From Legionella adelaidensis (GTDB taxonomy: Bacteria > Pseudomonadota > Gammaproteobacteria > Legionellales > Legionellaceae): a stretch of DNA of 64,000 nucleotides. The notes under the pieces are model-generated. The model searched no databases, had not been told where the DNA came from, and worked only from the letters and a program-made list of their open reading frames with translations. This document shows, piece by piece, positions 63,529-64,000 of the stretch. Each line of letters starts with the position of its first letter. The stretch's first letter is position 1. Made by a program: the position numbers and the translations under genes. The stretch spans positions 62,001 to 126,000 of the forward strand of contig NZ_LR134422.1 in NCBI RefSeq assembly GCF_900637865.1. Reading direction: 5' to 3'.

Positions 63529-63995
63529 CAAAATTCACTGCGCTTTATGATGCTTGCGTGTTATATCCTCCATCAATGAGGGACTTATTGATTCAACTGG
63601 CTGTAGATGGTTTGCATAGAGCCAAATGGTCTGAAAAAATCCATAGTGAATGGATAAGGAACGCGTTGATTAATAACCCCCATCTTAATATTGAGACATT
63701 AACTAAAACAAAAGAATTGATAAATAATGCAGTATTAGATTGTCTTGTTGAAGATTTTCATGAATTAGAAGCTTCCCTAAACTTACCAGACGAAAATGAC
63801 AAACATGTTCTTGCAGCAGCAATTGTTTCCCACTCGGATGTAATTGTTACTTATAATCTAAAAGATTTCCCTAGAGGATCATTAGAAAAATATGGAATTG
63901 AGGCCCAACATCCTGATATTTTCCTTTTGCATTTGCTGGAATTAAATCAGCATATAGTTATAAAGTCGATTCAGGCAATTTATAAGAAGGCTTAA
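63525..63995 (+). CDS. PIN-domain toxin (putative ribonuclease)
   Basis: A 156-residue PIN-domain protein: TALYDACVLYPPSMRD with the first acidic residue Asp9 or so, then SEKIHSEWIRN, LPDENDKHVLAAAIVSHSDVIVTYNLKDFP with the acidic NDKH/YNLKDF metal-site motif. Related PIN toxins cleave RNA when released from their antitoxins. It ends 5 bases before the window edge and starts at ATG 63525 inside the antitoxin stop. The downstream context is not visible. Confidence 0.87.
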   Translation: MTKFTALYDACVLYPPSMRDLLIQLAVDGLHRAKWSEKIHSEWIRNALINNPHLNIETLTKTKELINNAVLDCLVEDFHELEASLNLPDENDKHVLAAAIVSHSDVIVTYNLKDFPRGSLEKYGIEAQHPDIFLLHLLELNQHIVIKSIQAIYKKA

Positions 63996-64000
63996 GAATC

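Overview
The window is AT-rich DNA from a gammaproteobacterium, most probably a Legionella or close Legionellales relative. This rests on the gene set rather than on any database search: a 1,627-residue NAD-dependent glutamate dehydrogenase, a phosphatidylcholine synthase, a LicD-type transferase, an extra CsrA-like protein, a candidate Dot/Icm-type effector and many secreted proteins without recognisable function. No rRNA, insertion sequence, prophage or CRISPR array is visible. The DNA reads as a chromosomal core with accessory islets.

Layout. Positions 1-2437 (minus) hold two unknown genes, lpxH and minC. They are divergent from a fadD-type acyl-CoA ligase (2523-4178). After a possible zinc-binding unknown protein come a Nudix CoA pyrophosphatase and pabB (minus), then a three-gene 2-oxoacid dehydrogenase operon E1alpha-E1beta-E2 (7216-10374). 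From 16242 down to 10543 runs a minus-strand block ruvB-ybgC-tolQ-tolR-tolA-tolB-S1/P1 nuclease, covering envelope constriction and recombination. Next come an NagX-like membrane acyltransferase, the sdhE-ygfX pair divergent from ygfZ, cytochrome b561, the giant glutamate dehydrogenase and a Sad-like aldehyde dehydrogenase.

Positions 26484-29707 form a plus-strand run: phosphatidylcholine synthase, two small envelope proteins, a thioredoxin-fold protein and LicD. Then come rpsF-rpsR-(membrane protein)-rplI (minus), a divergent CsrA paralogue, a PAP2 phosphatase that overlaps a convergent YkuD L,D-transpeptidase, a secreted unknown, and a two-gene beta-oxidation operon (thiolase and FadB/FadJ-type fusion). 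Three tRNA genes (Ser-GCT, Arg-ACG, Arg-CCT) flank an amino-acid permease.

The right half is richest in envelope and accessory functions. It has an inverse-autotransporter-like beta-barrel with a beta-helix passenger, PBP4, a RoxA-type ribosomal oxygenase, and a stress islet (DUF3309 peptide, tiny membrane peptide, CsbD, Ku). DsbB follows with a small upstream membrane protein, then an MltA-like protein, a SlyB-like lipoprotein, an M15 peptidase, a CAP-domain protein and a methyltransferase. A secreted protein made of 67-residue tandem repeats sits just upstream of an RND efflux pair. The window closes with a candidate effector, an M1 aminopeptidase and an excisionase-like/PIN toxin-antitoxin pair.

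The strongest leads are the tandem-repeat protein beside the RND pump, the CsrA-like protein lacking the usual RNA-contact residues, the inverse autotransporter with a 20-bp tandem operator-like repeat in its divergent promoter region, the stress islet with unlisted short genes, and the candidate effector at 59698. Start codons were moved from the longest frame where a Shine-Dalgarno sequence or operon spacing decided it; each case is stated in its entry.
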